Origin: Diphasiastrum complanatum
Lineage: Eukaryota > Streptophyta > Lycopodiopsida > Lycopodiales > Lycopodiaceae
Reading direction: 5' to 3'
Assembly (NCBI GenBank): GCA_029204225.1
Contig: CM055094.1
Location: 23,956,541-24,020,540, forward strand
DNA: 64,000 nt
Each line of letters starts with the position of its first letter. Within the stretch, counting starts at the first letter, position 1. The notes under the pieces are model-generated. The model did no database searches, was not told the DNA's origin, and was given only the letters and a program-made list of their open reading frames with translations. The translations under genes were made by a program, and so were the position numbers. Below, in pieces: positions 45,104-52,470 of this stretch.

Positions 45104-45107
<4 letters not shown>
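19724..45107 (+). CDS. PP2C-family protein phosphatase, five-exon model, 3' end not found
   Basis: Five exons join with GT...AG introns in compatible phases: 19724-20006, 20274-20934, 24021-24096, 24236-24323 and 44944-45107. They sum to 1272 bases, or 424 codons. Residues 1-94 are basic and Ser/Arg-rich, suggesting an organellar presequence. Residues 95-325 are acidic, Ser-rich and without a recognised domain. From about residue 326 come [37 protein letters not shown] and [10 protein letters not shown]. These match the plant PP2C subfamily with a GGEDAYF motif and long N-terminus (the Arabidopsis PP2C55 / rice PP2C71 type). The Asp in ADGVG belongs to the metal-binding set; these enzymes hydrolyse phosphoserine/phosphothreonine using Mn or Mg. 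Only about the first 100 residues of a roughly 250-residue domain are present. Later exons may lie beyond 64 kb, or the gene may be broken. Confidence 0.85.
20274..20934 (+). CDS. PP2C exon 2, acidic Ser-rich region
   Basis: The acceptor follows a strong pyrimidine tract, CTCTTTCTTTTGACAG. Intron 1 (20007-20273, 267 bases) splits a codon after base 1, and the exon supplies the other two. The 220 encoded residues are rich in Ser, Glu, Asp and Asn, with no transmembrane segment and no known domain. The exon is fully open. The donor GT|GTAGGC at 20934/20935 is the only nearby choice that fits the phase of exon 3, but it is a weak site. Confidence 0.72.
21545..22202 (-). pseudogene. LINE-type endonuclease (EEP) domain fragment
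   Basis: Read leftwards from about 22100 in shifting frames, the minus strand gives [45 protein letters not shown] and [17 protein letters not shown] is the classical signature of endonuclease/exonuclease/phosphatase domains of non-LTR retrotransposons, and FMETH corresponds to the catalytic Glu block. Frameshifts near 22090 and 21790 break it, and no RT follows. It may belong to the same family as the RT relic at 8385-9084. The insertion lies within a PP2C intron, antisense to the gene. Confidence 0.8.
22718..23281. mobile_element. hAT-like MITE with 8-bp target duplication
   Basis: The element proper is 22726-23273 (548 bp). CTTTAGAC at 22718-22725 and 23274-23281 is a perfect 8-bp target duplication, the hallmark length of hAT transposons. 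The ends are inverted repeats: CATAGTATTGGAGAAACG at the left, and the complement of a right end reading CATAGTTATGGGAAATG. Subterminal zones carry many copies of GTTTCCC / GGGAAAC in both orientations, which in hAT elements commonly serve as transposase sites. No transposase is encoded, so it is non-autonomous. Confidence 0.83.
23351..23409. repeat. (GA)n microsatellite
   Basis: An uninterrupted GA dinucleotide run of nearly 60 bases lies inside the PP2C intron, shortly after the MITE. Confidence 0.95.
24021..24096 (+). CDS. PP2C exon 3
   Basis: The exon supplies one base to the codon split by the previous intron and then 25 codons, ending [21 protein letters not shown] is the conserved start of the catalytic region in this PP2C subfamily. 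The donor AACAAG|GTAAAC at 24096/24097 is strong. The following intron is only 139 bases (24097-24235). Confidence 0.85.
24236..24323 (+). CDS. PP2C exon 4, metal-binding DG motif
   Basis: After the acceptor TTTGATATAG the exon reads [20 protein letters not shown] and continues DGVGAWTFS, ending with one base of a Gly codon. GGEDAFF and GIADGVG are diagnostic of the subfamily, and the Asp of ADG binds metal. The donor TCTG|GTATTT precedes an in-frame TGA within 10 bases, so the exon must end here. Confidence 0.88.
25150..26240 (-). pseudogene. Gypsy pol fragment with integrase core deleted
   Basis: Read leftwards from 26115, the minus strand gives the RT thumb block [20 protein letters not shown]. 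RNase H ([20 protein letters not shown] and [12 protein letters not shown], with [18 protein letters not shown]) follows in a shifted frame, down to 25457. It then jumps directly to an integrase C-terminal block at 25435-25160 ([32 protein letters not shown]). The zinc-binding and catalytic core between them is missing. Several frameshifts are present. The peptides are close to those of gypsy A at 37-39 kb, so it is probably the same chromovirus lineage. Confidence 0.83.
26319..26455. repeat. Dispersed repeat R1, left copy
   Basis: Homologous to 30862-31000. Shared landmarks, with base changes, are the CAAATGCAAGGTATCCACT-type start, GTGTGTCCGTTGCCACC, and the GTCGATAT and CCCACCCTGTCCTATG ends. 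A second repeated segment, R2 (about 27000-27077), starting AAATCATCTCCAAAAACAA, recurs at about 32397-32472. Confidence 0.65.
26389..26510. repeat. Hairpin-forming inverted repeat in the PP2C intron
   Basis: Bases 26389-26436 and 26463-26510 are inverted copies, with about four mismatches over 48 bases and a 26-base loop. Arm 1 contains CCACCCTTTAGGCA and arm 2 its complement TGCCTAAAGGGTGG. The arm belongs to a longer repeat whose second copy lies at 30862-31000 without the opposing arm. Confidence 0.82.
27300..27655 (+). pseudogene. Gag of copia G
   Basis: The frame gives [20 protein letters not shown], a stop, then [20 protein letters not shown] and [19 protein letters not shown]. This is the typical copia gag (UBN2) fold. 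No zinc knuckle is preserved. Confidence 0.75.
27869..28930 (+). pseudogene. Integrase of copia G
   Basis: One open stretch (27869-28540) holds the pre-integrase block [17 protein letters not shown] and the zinc-binding remnants. The integrase core keeps the first Asp ([10 protein letters not shown]) and the second ([13 protein letters not shown]). The third catalytic Glu block begins PAYTPQYNV and is cut by a stop where PQ.NGVAER would be. The C-terminal blocks [20 protein letters not shown] and [18 protein letters not shown] follow at 28663-28929. Confidence 0.85.
29190..30776 (+). pseudogene. RT-RNase H of copia G
   Basis: RT starts near 29200 ([20 protein letters not shown]) and proceeds through CKWVYKKKL and CIYGLKQAS. 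The catalytic YVDD region around 29780 reads as a degraded IFVDDS-like form. [20 protein letters not shown] lies at about 30085-30145. RNase H follows at 30234-30776 with [20 protein letters not shown]-like blocks ([20 protein letters not shown]) and the tail [13 protein letters not shown]. Multiple in-frame stops (for example near 29422, 29654 and 29900) show it is dead. Confidence 0.82.
30870..31740. other. Repeat R1 right copy and unassigned DNA
   Basis: The first 130 bases are the second R1 copy. Bases 31000-31310 are open on the minus strand for a Pro/Ser/Gly-rich peptide without a recognised domain. At about 31600-31690 a unit of roughly 40 bases (CCTAAAATCCTATGCC-type) is tandemly repeated twice. 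No gene can be supported. Confidence 0.45.
31750..32391. mobile_element. Foldback-type element with long inverted arms
   Basis: The left arm (about 31752-31886) and right arm (about 32255-32391) are inverted copies of roughly 135 bases. Both include TGTACCATGTGTTGAGGTTG (or its near complement) and CTTCAATGACCACTTTTTG. They enclose about 370 bases with no coding potential. I could not define a clear target duplication. It could be a MITE, or an inverted duplication of a fragment of something else. Confidence 0.7.
32560..32745 (-). pseudogene. Gypsy reverse transcriptase scrap
   Basis: The minus strand reads [20 protein letters not shown] and then [10 protein letters not shown], the conserved start of gypsy RT (usually SP.ASPVVLVKKKDG ... 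CVDYRALN). Nothing else of the element is recognisable here. The DNA from 32750 to 33899 holds no identifiable genes, with an AT-rich stretch near 33600-33640 and a GT run near 33755. Confidence 0.7.
33900..34583 (-). repeat. Copia E 3' LTR, distal part
   Basis: Matches 43485 to about 44170 of the intact LTR. It starts TGTCGGAAAATGG on the plus strand. The second half is packed with AAGTCG-type motifs. It ends at the AAGTC target copied by gypsy A. Confidence 0.9.
34584..35079 (+). repeat. 5' LTR of gypsy A
   Basis: Begins TGTCACGCCC and ends GACATTATA one base before the primer binding site. The length is 496 bp. The same ends recur in three other LTR copies in the window. Confidence 0.9.
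36054..36241. repeat. CT / CG / G-run cluster in the gypsy A leader
   Basis: A CT run of about 50 bases (36054-36104) passes into a CG-rich run (36105-36121). A G tract broken by one T (36223-36241) follows about 100 bases later. It lies in the 1.5-kb leader between the primer site and gag. Most of that leader is absent from the related gypsy B. Confidence 0.9.
36634..37080 (+). pseudogene. Gag remnant of gypsy A
   Basis: ATG 36634 opens [20 protein letters not shown], followed by a second PASPDSDD copy, then a coiled-coil-like stretch ([20 protein letters not shown]). The frame breaks near 36890. The next piece, around 36960-37080, matches gypsy B gag with about 100 bases deleted, and then joins directly to RT sequence. 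Confidence 0.8.
37125..37860 (+). pseudogene. RT thumb and RNase H of gypsy A
   Basis: It contains [20 protein letters not shown] and [13 protein letters not shown] (RT thumb). After a frameshift come [55 protein letters not shown] and [20 protein letters not shown]. The RNase H catalytic Asp residues (TDAS, TDHQ) and Glu (QEKEL) are present. A TAG at 37834-37836 interrupts the VADALSR tail. RT palm and fingers are deleted. Confidence 0.88.
37900..39031 (+). pseudogene. Integrase of gypsy A
   Basis: The zinc-binding domain shows [20 protein letters not shown] and [15 protein letters not shown] (HHCC). The core has the first Asp in [11 protein letters not shown], the second in [14 protein letters not shown] and the Glu block in [13 protein letters not shown], so D, D and E all remain. 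One break occurs at about 38717. The C-terminal block ([30 protein letters not shown]) follows in another frame and ends early at 39031, where the chromodomain part is deleted. The domain would insert element cDNA into chromatin. Confidence 0.88.
39089..39580 (+). repeat. 3' LTR of gypsy A
   Basis: Begins TGTCACGCCC after a purine tract and ends ACATTATA at 39580, followed by the target copy AAGTC. The length is 492 bp. Confidence 0.9.
39586..39807 (-). repeat. Copia E 3' LTR, proximal part
   Basis: Continues the LTR after gypsy A and matches about 44170-44376. On the minus strand it begins TGTTGGATTTTAATGC at 39807, next to the purine tract GGGGGAG (39808-39814 reversed). Confidence 0.88.
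39840..41400 (-). pseudogene. RT-RNase H of copia E
   Basis: Read leftwards, the RT fingers are [19 protein letters not shown] and [20 protein letters not shown] (41381-41200). A break with a triple GATCTGG repeat (about 41161-41184) follows. Then come [17 protein letters not shown], a palm block in which YVDD reads [11 protein letters not shown], and [20 protein letters not shown]. RNase H ([40 protein letters not shown]) is well kept. The frame of RNase H runs on through the purine tract into the LTR. The Asp-to-Asn change in YVDD and several frame breaks indicate inactivity. Confidence 0.86.
41490..42445 (-). pseudogene. Protease-integrase of copia E
   Basis: A 237-codon open stretch (42445-41732) starts with protease [19 protein letters not shown] (D-S-G intact) and [15 protein letters not shown]. 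It then has pre-integrase [30 protein letters not shown] and the first integrase Asp in [10 protein letters not shown]. After a stop the core goes on with [15 protein letters not shown] and [17 protein letters not shown], where the usual catalytic Glu of GVAER is Gln. Downstream integrase sequence is deleted up to RT at about 41400. Confidence 0.86.
42480..43344 (-). pseudogene. Gag of copia E
   Basis: ATG 43344 opens [20 protein letters not shown], the classical copia gag start. One stop interrupts it near 43177, and it then continues [20 protein letters not shown] and [19 protein letters not shown]. The nucleocapsid part (42667-42473) carries the CCHC knuckle [14 protein letters not shown]. 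Frameshifts occur near 42840 and 42670. It is the best-preserved copia gag in the window. Confidence 0.84.
43471..43484 (-). other. Primer binding site of copia E
   Basis: The minus strand reads TGGTATCAGAGTGG directly after the LTR terminus CCGACA. It is an initiator tRNA-Met primer site. Confidence 0.88.
43485..44376 (-). repeat. 5' LTR of copia E
   Basis: 892 bp, TGTCGG to CCAATA on the plus strand, flanked by GGGCA. Bases 43950-44320 are unusually rich in AAGTCG / CGACTT motifs, including a 14-base palindrome GAAGTCCGGACTTC at 44264-44277. Confidence 0.9.
44944..45107 (+). CDS. PP2C exon 5
   Basis: After the acceptor GTTATGCTAG the exon gives two bases to a split Gly codon and then 54 codons: [20 protein letters not shown], an acidic-basic helix region, and [25 protein letters not shown] and [10 protein letters not shown] are conserved PP2C blocks in the same order as in homologues. 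The exon ends in phase 0 at AAGCAG|GTCTCT, where a CT microsatellite starts inside the donor itself. Codon use shows no damage: no stops or frameshifts. Confidence 0.88.

Positions 45108-45144
<37 letters not shown>
45108..45144. repeat. (TC)n microsatellite at the PP2C donor
   Basis: Eighteen TC units begin with the T of the donor GT at 45108-45109, so the 5' splice site reads CAG|GTCTCTCT. The usual GTAAGT-like extension is missing. Confidence 0.9.
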
Positions 45145-45147
<3 letters not shown>

Positions 45148-45560
45148 CAACAAAATATCATACACTGGTTGATCACAAATCTGAAACTTTATTGAATTCT
45201 TAGCAAGTACAGAGCATGATCAAGCATGAAACGCTGTGGAGCTGGCTGCTTTGTCTCTTCCCAACCTTTGCTGCATAGAAAGTGATGAGGAATGCCTCTC
45301 TCTAGGCTCACTTATACACAATCCTTAACCTTGATGCATCCTAATGTCGATCCATGGCAAACTCTATGCACAATCGACACTTGCCACTTGGCATTCCCTT
45401 GACACATAGGCAACTGAGTAGGCTGACATGTATCACTCATACAATGGACCAAGTATCCCAGTGAGCATATGACATGTGTAGGACTGGAGACTACAAATAC
45501 AGGAATCTATTCATCATGACTTGCAACCATCCAACACATTTCCTACTTTGATAGCAATCT
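45145..45560. repeat. Dispersed repeat, copy near 45.2-45.5 kb
   Basis: The segment with CCCAACCTTTGCTGCATAGA and GACACATAGGCAA resembles 60300-60600 and 60900-61210. No coding potential is seen. It contributes to the intron after PP2C exon 5. Confidence 0.6.
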
Positions 45561-47830
45561 CACAAAAGCGGAAGCAACAATACACTGAAGAAAAGGGAGG
45601 AGCTCACACACACATTGTCTTTACAATTGTACACTCTCATTAAGCAAAATTGTTGGTGTACACAACGACGAGAAGATTGGGTTCGGGAAAGTTCTTGGAT
45701 GCACTCAATCATGTGACTTGACAACTCAAGTCTGACACACATGAACTTATTACAGCTATATATAGCTCTCAACAGTAATCGTTACATACTTCTAATACTC
45801 CCTCTTAACGATAAGCTTGTTTTCAAAAACATGAACTTATTACAGCTATATATAGCTCTCAACAGTAATAAGCTTTATCGTTACATACTTCTAATACTCC
45901 CTCTTAACGATAAGCTTGTTTTCAAAAACATTCATCAATGATTTGAAATGCAAGAACTTTGCCTTTGCCAAAGACTTAGTAAAAATATCAATTACCTGAT
46001 CATGAGTAGAACAATCAATTAACTCTACTTCCCTAAAGTTAACGTTCTCACGCACAAAGTGCTAGTGAGTCTCAATGTGCTTTGTGCGTGGATGAAACAC
46101 TAGGTTCTTTGTGATTTTAATGCAACTTTGACTATCGCAAAATATTGTGGTAGCTTCATTTTGAAATAGCTGCAACTCTGAAAGTAATCTTCTCAACCAA
46201 ATTGATTCACACACAGCAAACTTAGCTGAATTATACTCAGCTTCAGCAAAAGATAATGCAATGGTAGCTTGCTTCTTACTCTTCCATGAGATAGTAGAAC
46301 TATCAAGCATAAAAACATACCCTGAAATAGATCTTCTGTCTTCCACACTCGTCGCCCAATCTGCATCACAGTAACCATGAAGAACTAAATCATCAAATGA
46401 CATGTACTCCAAGCCATAATTATATGTGTCCTTTAGATATCTGAGAATGCGCTTGGCACTCCTCCAATGAGTTTCCTAAGGGCTAGTTATAAATTGAGTA
46501 ATCACACCAATTGCATATGTAATATTTGGCCTCGTGATAGTCAAATAGATTTAGGTACCAACTAATTGTTTGAATAAAGTAGCATTGACTTCTTCCTCAT
46601 CAACACAACTAGTTAACCTAACATTCGGTTCCATAGATGTAGAAACAAGCTTCAAATCCATCATATGAAATTTGTTCAATACATCACAAATGTACATTGA
46701 TTGAGAAAGAAATAACTTCTCTTCATATCGCCATACCTCGATTCCAAGATAGAAATGAAGCTCTTCCAAATCTTTCACCTCGAACTCCAATGATAAGCTA
46801 TGCTTGACTTTCCATCTTGTCACAACTTCCAATGATAATTAAATCATCCACATAGACTATAAGCATAAAAATGTGATCATCTTTATGTAAGATATAGAGA
46901 TTAGAATCACATTCACTTCGGATAAAGCCATAATTTTGAAGAAAGCTATCTATACGAGCATACCAAGCCCTAGGAGATTGCTTCAAACCATAAAGGTTTC
47001 TTCAATCTACACACAAAATTCTCTTTTCTTTACTTAATGAAGCCCTGTGGTTGTGTCACATAGACTTCTTCATCCAACACACCATTCAAAAGAGCACTCT
47101 TCACATCCATTTGATAAATATGCCATGAAAAATGTGAAGTGATAGCCAAAATACAACGAATAGTGTTCATCTTGGCTACAGGAGCAAAGGTTTCATTGAA
47201 ATCAATCTTTTTCTAGTTTGATTTTCCACAAAATGTCTGAAATCAAACTAATAGCTAAATGTAACTGATTTCTTCTTCAAGAAATAAACCCAAACTTTGC
47301 GAGAAAAATCTTCAATGAATAATATGAAATACAAAGCACCACCAATATACCATTTGGGTTGGTCCCCATAAGTCACTATGAACTAGCTCCAAGACATCTT
47401 TCGCTCTATATGAACTAGTGCCGAAAGATTGATGTGATTGCTTACCCAACGCACACGCCTCGCACACACTTGAGTTGATGACAATCTTCAGTATCCCTTT
47501 GACCATCACCTGCTCATGCAACTGCTTTAAGCTCCCATAATTGAGATGATCAAACCTCTCGTGCCATAAAGAACTTTGATCATCACTGCTACTCGCACTT
47601 GCACATTGCTCAATTTCTAGAACATACAGCTTATTATTTGCTTGTGTGCCTTGTGCTACAATCCGGAAGTGATTCTTCAAATCTTCAACAAAAAATCGAT
47701 CTTTATAGAATTCAGATTTATAGTTTTGATCAGTTAAACAACTAATTGAAAGTAGATTCTTTGCCAAATCAGGAACCAGCAATCCATTCTGAATACTTCC
47801 CTTTTGTCCTGATGCAAGTTAACTAGTCAC
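45561..47830 (-). mobile_element. Copia F, degenerate minus-strand element
   Basis: Read right to left, integrase entry blocks lie at 47782-47312: LWHERFDHLNYGSLKQL, CEACALGKQSHQSF and [13 protein letters not shown], with the first catalytic Asp kept. RT follows at 46986-46551, with KQSPRAWYARID, LIVYVDDLIIIGSCDK (YVDD intact) and EVKDLEELHFYLGIEVWR. RNase H is at 46412-46062 (HGYCDADWATSVEDRRSISG, CDSQSCIKITKN). The rest of the integrase is deleted or unreadable. A purine tract AAGAGGGAG and a TATA-containing LTR remnant lie at 45561-45930. No right LTR was recognised. Confidence 0.82.
45741..45930. repeat. Tandem duplication of the copia F LTR/purine-tract junction
   Basis: A 90-base unit (45741-45830) is followed by a 100-base copy (45831-45930) with an extra TAAGCTTTAT. 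Each copy includes AGCTATATATAGCTC and the CTCCCTCTTAACG polypurine complement. Confidence 0.88.
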
Positions 47831-48242
47831 AATAGCGAACTACATTTCTTATTAACGAAAAGAGTTCTTTAAGAGAACTATTTAGGAATGACAAACAACT
47901 TCTATTTATGCTTGTTGAGGCTTGTTCGGAGTCATCAAGAAGATACAATGAGTCTAGACCAAATTTGTGTCGCCACCTTCCTCCAATATTAGCCATAGAT
48001 CAAACCAATGATCGAAATCTTATCTGCAAGTGTGCACCAATAAGAAATGAGTCACGTGACTTGTCAAATTTTGGTTTCCTTTTGGAAACATTATATGAAT
48101 GTGGAGGGGATAAATTGGGATGTCACTCATGGACCTCCAAAGTTGCATTTGGCCTGAAGTTGAATTTTGCATATTTTGGCATATGTGGCACATAGCTCAC
48201 GAAATCCTAAATGCCATCTTAAGAATGTTTGAATGTAGGATT

Positions 48243-48314
48243 GAGGCCTACATTTGACATCGGCTTGAAGCCTACATATGACATAGGCTTGAAGCGTATT
48301 CTTGACTTAGGCTT
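48243..48314. repeat. 24-bp minisatellite, three copies
   Basis: Units begin GAGGCCTACATTTGACAT, GAAGCCTACATATGACAT and GAAGCGTATTCTTGACTT, and each ends in CGGCTT or AGGCTT. A partial fourth copy follows. Confidence 0.85.
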
Positions 48315-49449
48315 GAGCCCTAACATGATGAAGTTGAGATTCACATCGTCCTTCACAATATGTTGTATGCTTTGTACTTGAACTCATGGTCTGTGAATTA
48401 AAAAAAAAAGCCTCCCTTTTAGTTTTTTGTAAAAAGTTCGGGGGCCTGTGTTCCATTTACTACGTAAAGTTAAAAAGGAGAGTTCTCAAGACTTCTATGG
48501 AAGTCAACAAGTGATACTTGGCCCTTACTTTGTTACCATTGCTACCATGTACGGGGACACATCTTATCTTACTTTACAGGTGCCTAAAGGCTTTTTAATG
48601 GTGAAGAAGGGACTAGAAGGGCATGGAGGAGGGTTAGATTGTTATTCACCAAAAGAGTGCTAGTATGTGTTCTCCGTAAGGTTGAAAGCTTTGTATATGA
48701 GACCTACATGCTGTAGCAGAAAATCCAGCATGCTAATGGCATTATATTGTTGCCACTTTGCTGTCCAAAGGTCTTCTTTACCATCTTCCAATGTTTAAAA
48801 TAGTGCAAGATCATAGTTTACATGTTGTATGATTGTTTTCAAAATAAGAAGCTGAACTGTGTCATTTGACATAGATACTTAACAAATGAATGCTGAATTT
48901 TATTTTCTCTTACAAAAACATCATTTTGTATTTATGAAGAAAATTTAAAAGATTTGTTGAAACACTTAACCTCCCTTTTTGTATGTATAGAACGGAATGT
49001 GCACTTGGCACTACCAAAATGTATGGAACATGTATCTATGACAATGATTACTGTTTATTTTGTGTTAGTATATAAAACTCGTTTGGTTTAGGGAATGGTT
49101 TACTTCTATACTTAGCCTCTCTTTTGTCGTTGGCCTAACCAATAAGTTTATTCTGTTTGTTTTGTACATTAATGCGTTAACGCTTATTTTTATGCTTTTA
49201 TTTGCTGAATAGGCTTCTTAGCAATGTAGCTTCCATTCACTTTTCTTGAACTTGTCGTTTCTCGATATCAGGTGTTGAATGCACTTGCACTTGCACAAGT
49301 TGGTTAGTTTCATACCCATCGTTGGCCTGTTGGACCCACTTGTTGCTATGTGGGGCTGCATTTTCTTCGTTGCCTGTTGTAGCTCACTGGCCTAGGCCTT
49401 TTTTCTATGGTAAAAAAGGGTGATCAGTCCCTTGGCACATCCCTGATTC

Positions 49450-49570
49450 TCATAGACTTGTACGAGGCTTCATTATAGACTTATGAAAAACCTTCTTCAT
49501 AGACTCCTATGAGCCTTCGTTATAGACTTATGAAAAGCCTTCATTATAGACTTGAAAAAGCCTTCTTAAG
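49450..49570. repeat. Degenerate 24-bp minisatellite
   Basis: About five tandem units around TAGACTTATGAAAAGCCTTC, varying by small substitutions and indels. Confidence 0.8.
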
Positions 49571-52470
49571 GGGCCATTCTTAAGCTTAGCAAACTTTCAA
49601 ACATTTGTTTTTGTGCCTTCAGGAAAGTATCTACACATACTCTTAAAGAAAGGTCAAATATCAAAACAAACCATTTAGAAATGGTTCATCATTATGCTTT
49701 TCCTAAGTTCCTAGATTCTCAAATTCTACTAATAGAACCTGCACGTCCTCACTAAACTAAATTTTTCTTGTTCTTACGCGTATCTTAAGGAAAGGTCAAA
49801 TGTAAAAAACATACCACTTAGAAATGATTCATGACTATGTTTTCTAGATTCTTAAGTCTTATAGATTGTACTTGTAGAACCTGCCCATCTTTTCCAACTA
49901 TTAGCATCACTTACAATTTCTAAATTTCTTAGCTTCAGGTACTAATACTTGTACATGCACTCCATCCATTAGAGTAACAAGTTCATTCAAATAATATTTG
50001 AATATGGTCCATATCTAGTTCAACTTAATGAACACTTCACATATTCAATCATAAAATAAATTTCATACAAGTCAAAGGGAATCCAAGATGGGATAGCCTT
50101 TTTTTTGGGCATTTTGCCACTACAATTTACACATAGTTAATGAACAGCTAAGCGATTAAGGAACAATGAATAGACAATTCAACAATGAGCAACTATGGGT
50201 TAATGGATTACATTTGAACAACTACTTTTCTTTCCCATTTCTCATATAGGCTTTCACAAGGAAGGGGCAAGTGGCTCAAAGTGCTTTTTTGCATCCATCT
50301 GCAATGCAATCTAGCCATTTGGTTAATTTCTTCAATTTGATCATCTTGGAATTGGTTCATCATCACTTGTGATTGGTCAAGCTCCTTGGTGTTTGCGAAA
50401 ATTGGTCTTAACTTCCACATAGTGCAAATGGGGCTCTTAATTACCCAGCAAAAGGACCTTTTCTAAAAAGACATTGCTTGAAAAGGTACTTTGCCCTTTC
50501 CTAGAAGTTTGAAGAAGTCCTTTCAAGATCTTTTTTCACTTATTTTGGTATCCTTTGACTTTCTTGTCTACTTTACAAATTTTTTAATTTTGGAATGTAC
50601 TTATTTAAACTCACCGTGCTCAAGGTAGCAATGTCACACTGTTCTTGACTATGATTCCAAACTTCTCTTGTTGCAAAATTGCCTTCGAAATGGTTTGCAC
50701 TTCATAATGCAATGTGTTTGACAATTTTCACCTCTCGAAAATTTGTCTTGCTGATGATTCCTACTTTATATCTTTTGAGAGTTGTGTGCTTTGCAAACAT
50801 GTGCAACGCTTTCTTTGGTCTTTCCCAAGACGCACTTGACCTTTGATGTAGTTTCAAAAAGTAACTGGGCATTTTATATTCATATACATAAAAAGGTTAA
50901 ATTGTTAGCAATGCCGTTAAAATCGTAAAAGATCGTCATTAGGGGCAATTCTTAAGTCCATGATTGATTGAAGGAACATCTCTAGTTTATTTAGGGCGAA
51001 TTGCGAGTCCTACTATATATAGCATTCAACATAGTTTTAATACAAAATGATTTACTATAAATAGCAAGATGTACTAAACACCCTTTTCACCATAACTACA
51101 TAAGCTTCAGAAGAGCCTACTTCTAGCCCAATTTTGGTGTCATAAATTCAGTGAACACCAATGTTTAGGAATTGTAGTTGGAGATCATGGGAAAAGAGAG
51201 GGAGGTTCAAATGGCTGAAGTTAAAGCAAAGCTAGCTTAAGTTGGAGCTGGTTTTGGGTTTATTGAACTAGATCAATCAAAGCCTGATGACTGCCCTGAT
51301 TTGAGATTGATGAGGGGGGGGTCAATAGGACATATCGGTTAGGTGAGGATGAAGTTACAACCATATTTGAAAAAGGATGAGAATTATCATTGCTAGAGAC
51401 TTCAAAAAAGGGGCGTTGGCTATGCTTTCATTAGGGCAAGCATAGCCACTCTAAAACACAATTGATGCAATCATCCTTTCCAAAGAATACACAAAGAGTT
51501 TGTTGATCACACTAAATATTGCAGGTGTTTAGGCTACTAGCAAACATCCGTCATGGCTAAAGATTGTACAGGACTTGCTACTCAATGGCGACCAATGTGC
51601 AAATTCTCCTCTTTTGTGAAGGTTGTCTAGCAACAAACTTGGCCAATAGACTAGCATGTGTGCCCTTTTCATTGTGCTTCACCGACTCTGGTGAGAGTGT
51701 CAAGATGCGATTGGTAGTTTTGACATTCGTGATTGAGTGGTGAGCTTGTCATGCCGATGACTGTTCTCGGGTAGCGTGTCCACGCTAGGGACCGATAGCC
51801 TAACAACCCGTAAGTTAATTGTGACTATAAGGGAATTGGGGCCCTTATGTGTACATGGTCATGATTAATGGTTGTCGGCCTAAACACATGGTGGTGGAGT
51901 TGGTATGGGTCTATCAGTGAGTCATTAGGGAACTGGATGACGTGGCCCAGATAGGCTGCAAAGGTGTCTAGTGAGGTGTCACAGTGCAGTACTAGTGGTG
52001 CATGGGCCTTGGAGGGTATAAGTATACCTGCTGGGCTATCACTAGTGTATGCTTGATTTTGTGATTAGTACCTACATGCTGCTGGTGTGACTCCTGTTTC
52101 CATGACTCTGATTGATACATAGCTTGGGGGCTAGATCCGTTCGATCTAGGTTTGGTTGGGTTGGTTTAACCGCCACCAGTTCCCATGTGTTGTTGCTTTG
52201 TATGGTATGCTTAGACTAGAATCCTGTTGTGAGGACTTTATATTGGTATCAGAGTTAAGAGCTGTTAATGGATTTTCATTGCATTGATGGTTAATTCCGG
52301 TTTTTTATTGCTTAGCACTCATTTGCCGATTCATTGGTATAATTTTTAAATGAAAGCACGTATGGTCTGTAAGTTGGTTTTTTGTAGACATTGCTTGGTT
52401 TAGCAACTATTATACTCGTAATGAATGCGTTAACTGAACGAAATTTTTTTAATTTTCAGTTGGCAAGCAA

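Larger units (their letters stand above)
47831..51746. other. Noncoding region with minisatellites
   Basis: No recognisable gene. Three repeats stand out. A 24-base unit occurs in three tandem copies at 48243-48314. A unit of about 24 bases (TAGACTTATGAAAAGCCTTC type) occurs about five times at 49450-49570. A direct repeat of about 115 bases lies at 49645-49760 and 49788-49900. If the PP2C gene continues downstream, this is intronic. Confidence 0.55.

Noticed and set aside
49271-49305. Possible sixth PP2C exon, reading VLNALALAQVG after an AG
   Set aside because: It has a plausible acceptor and the right phase, and is loosely like the VLHAxNLGDSG block, but the key GDSG residues are absent, a stop follows at once and no good donor exists. 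Probably coincidence.
51190-51560. Possible gene fragment starting MGKEREVQMAEVKAKLA
   Set aside because: Interrupted by stops within 60 codons and no family recognised. It could be a decayed gag, but that cannot be supported.
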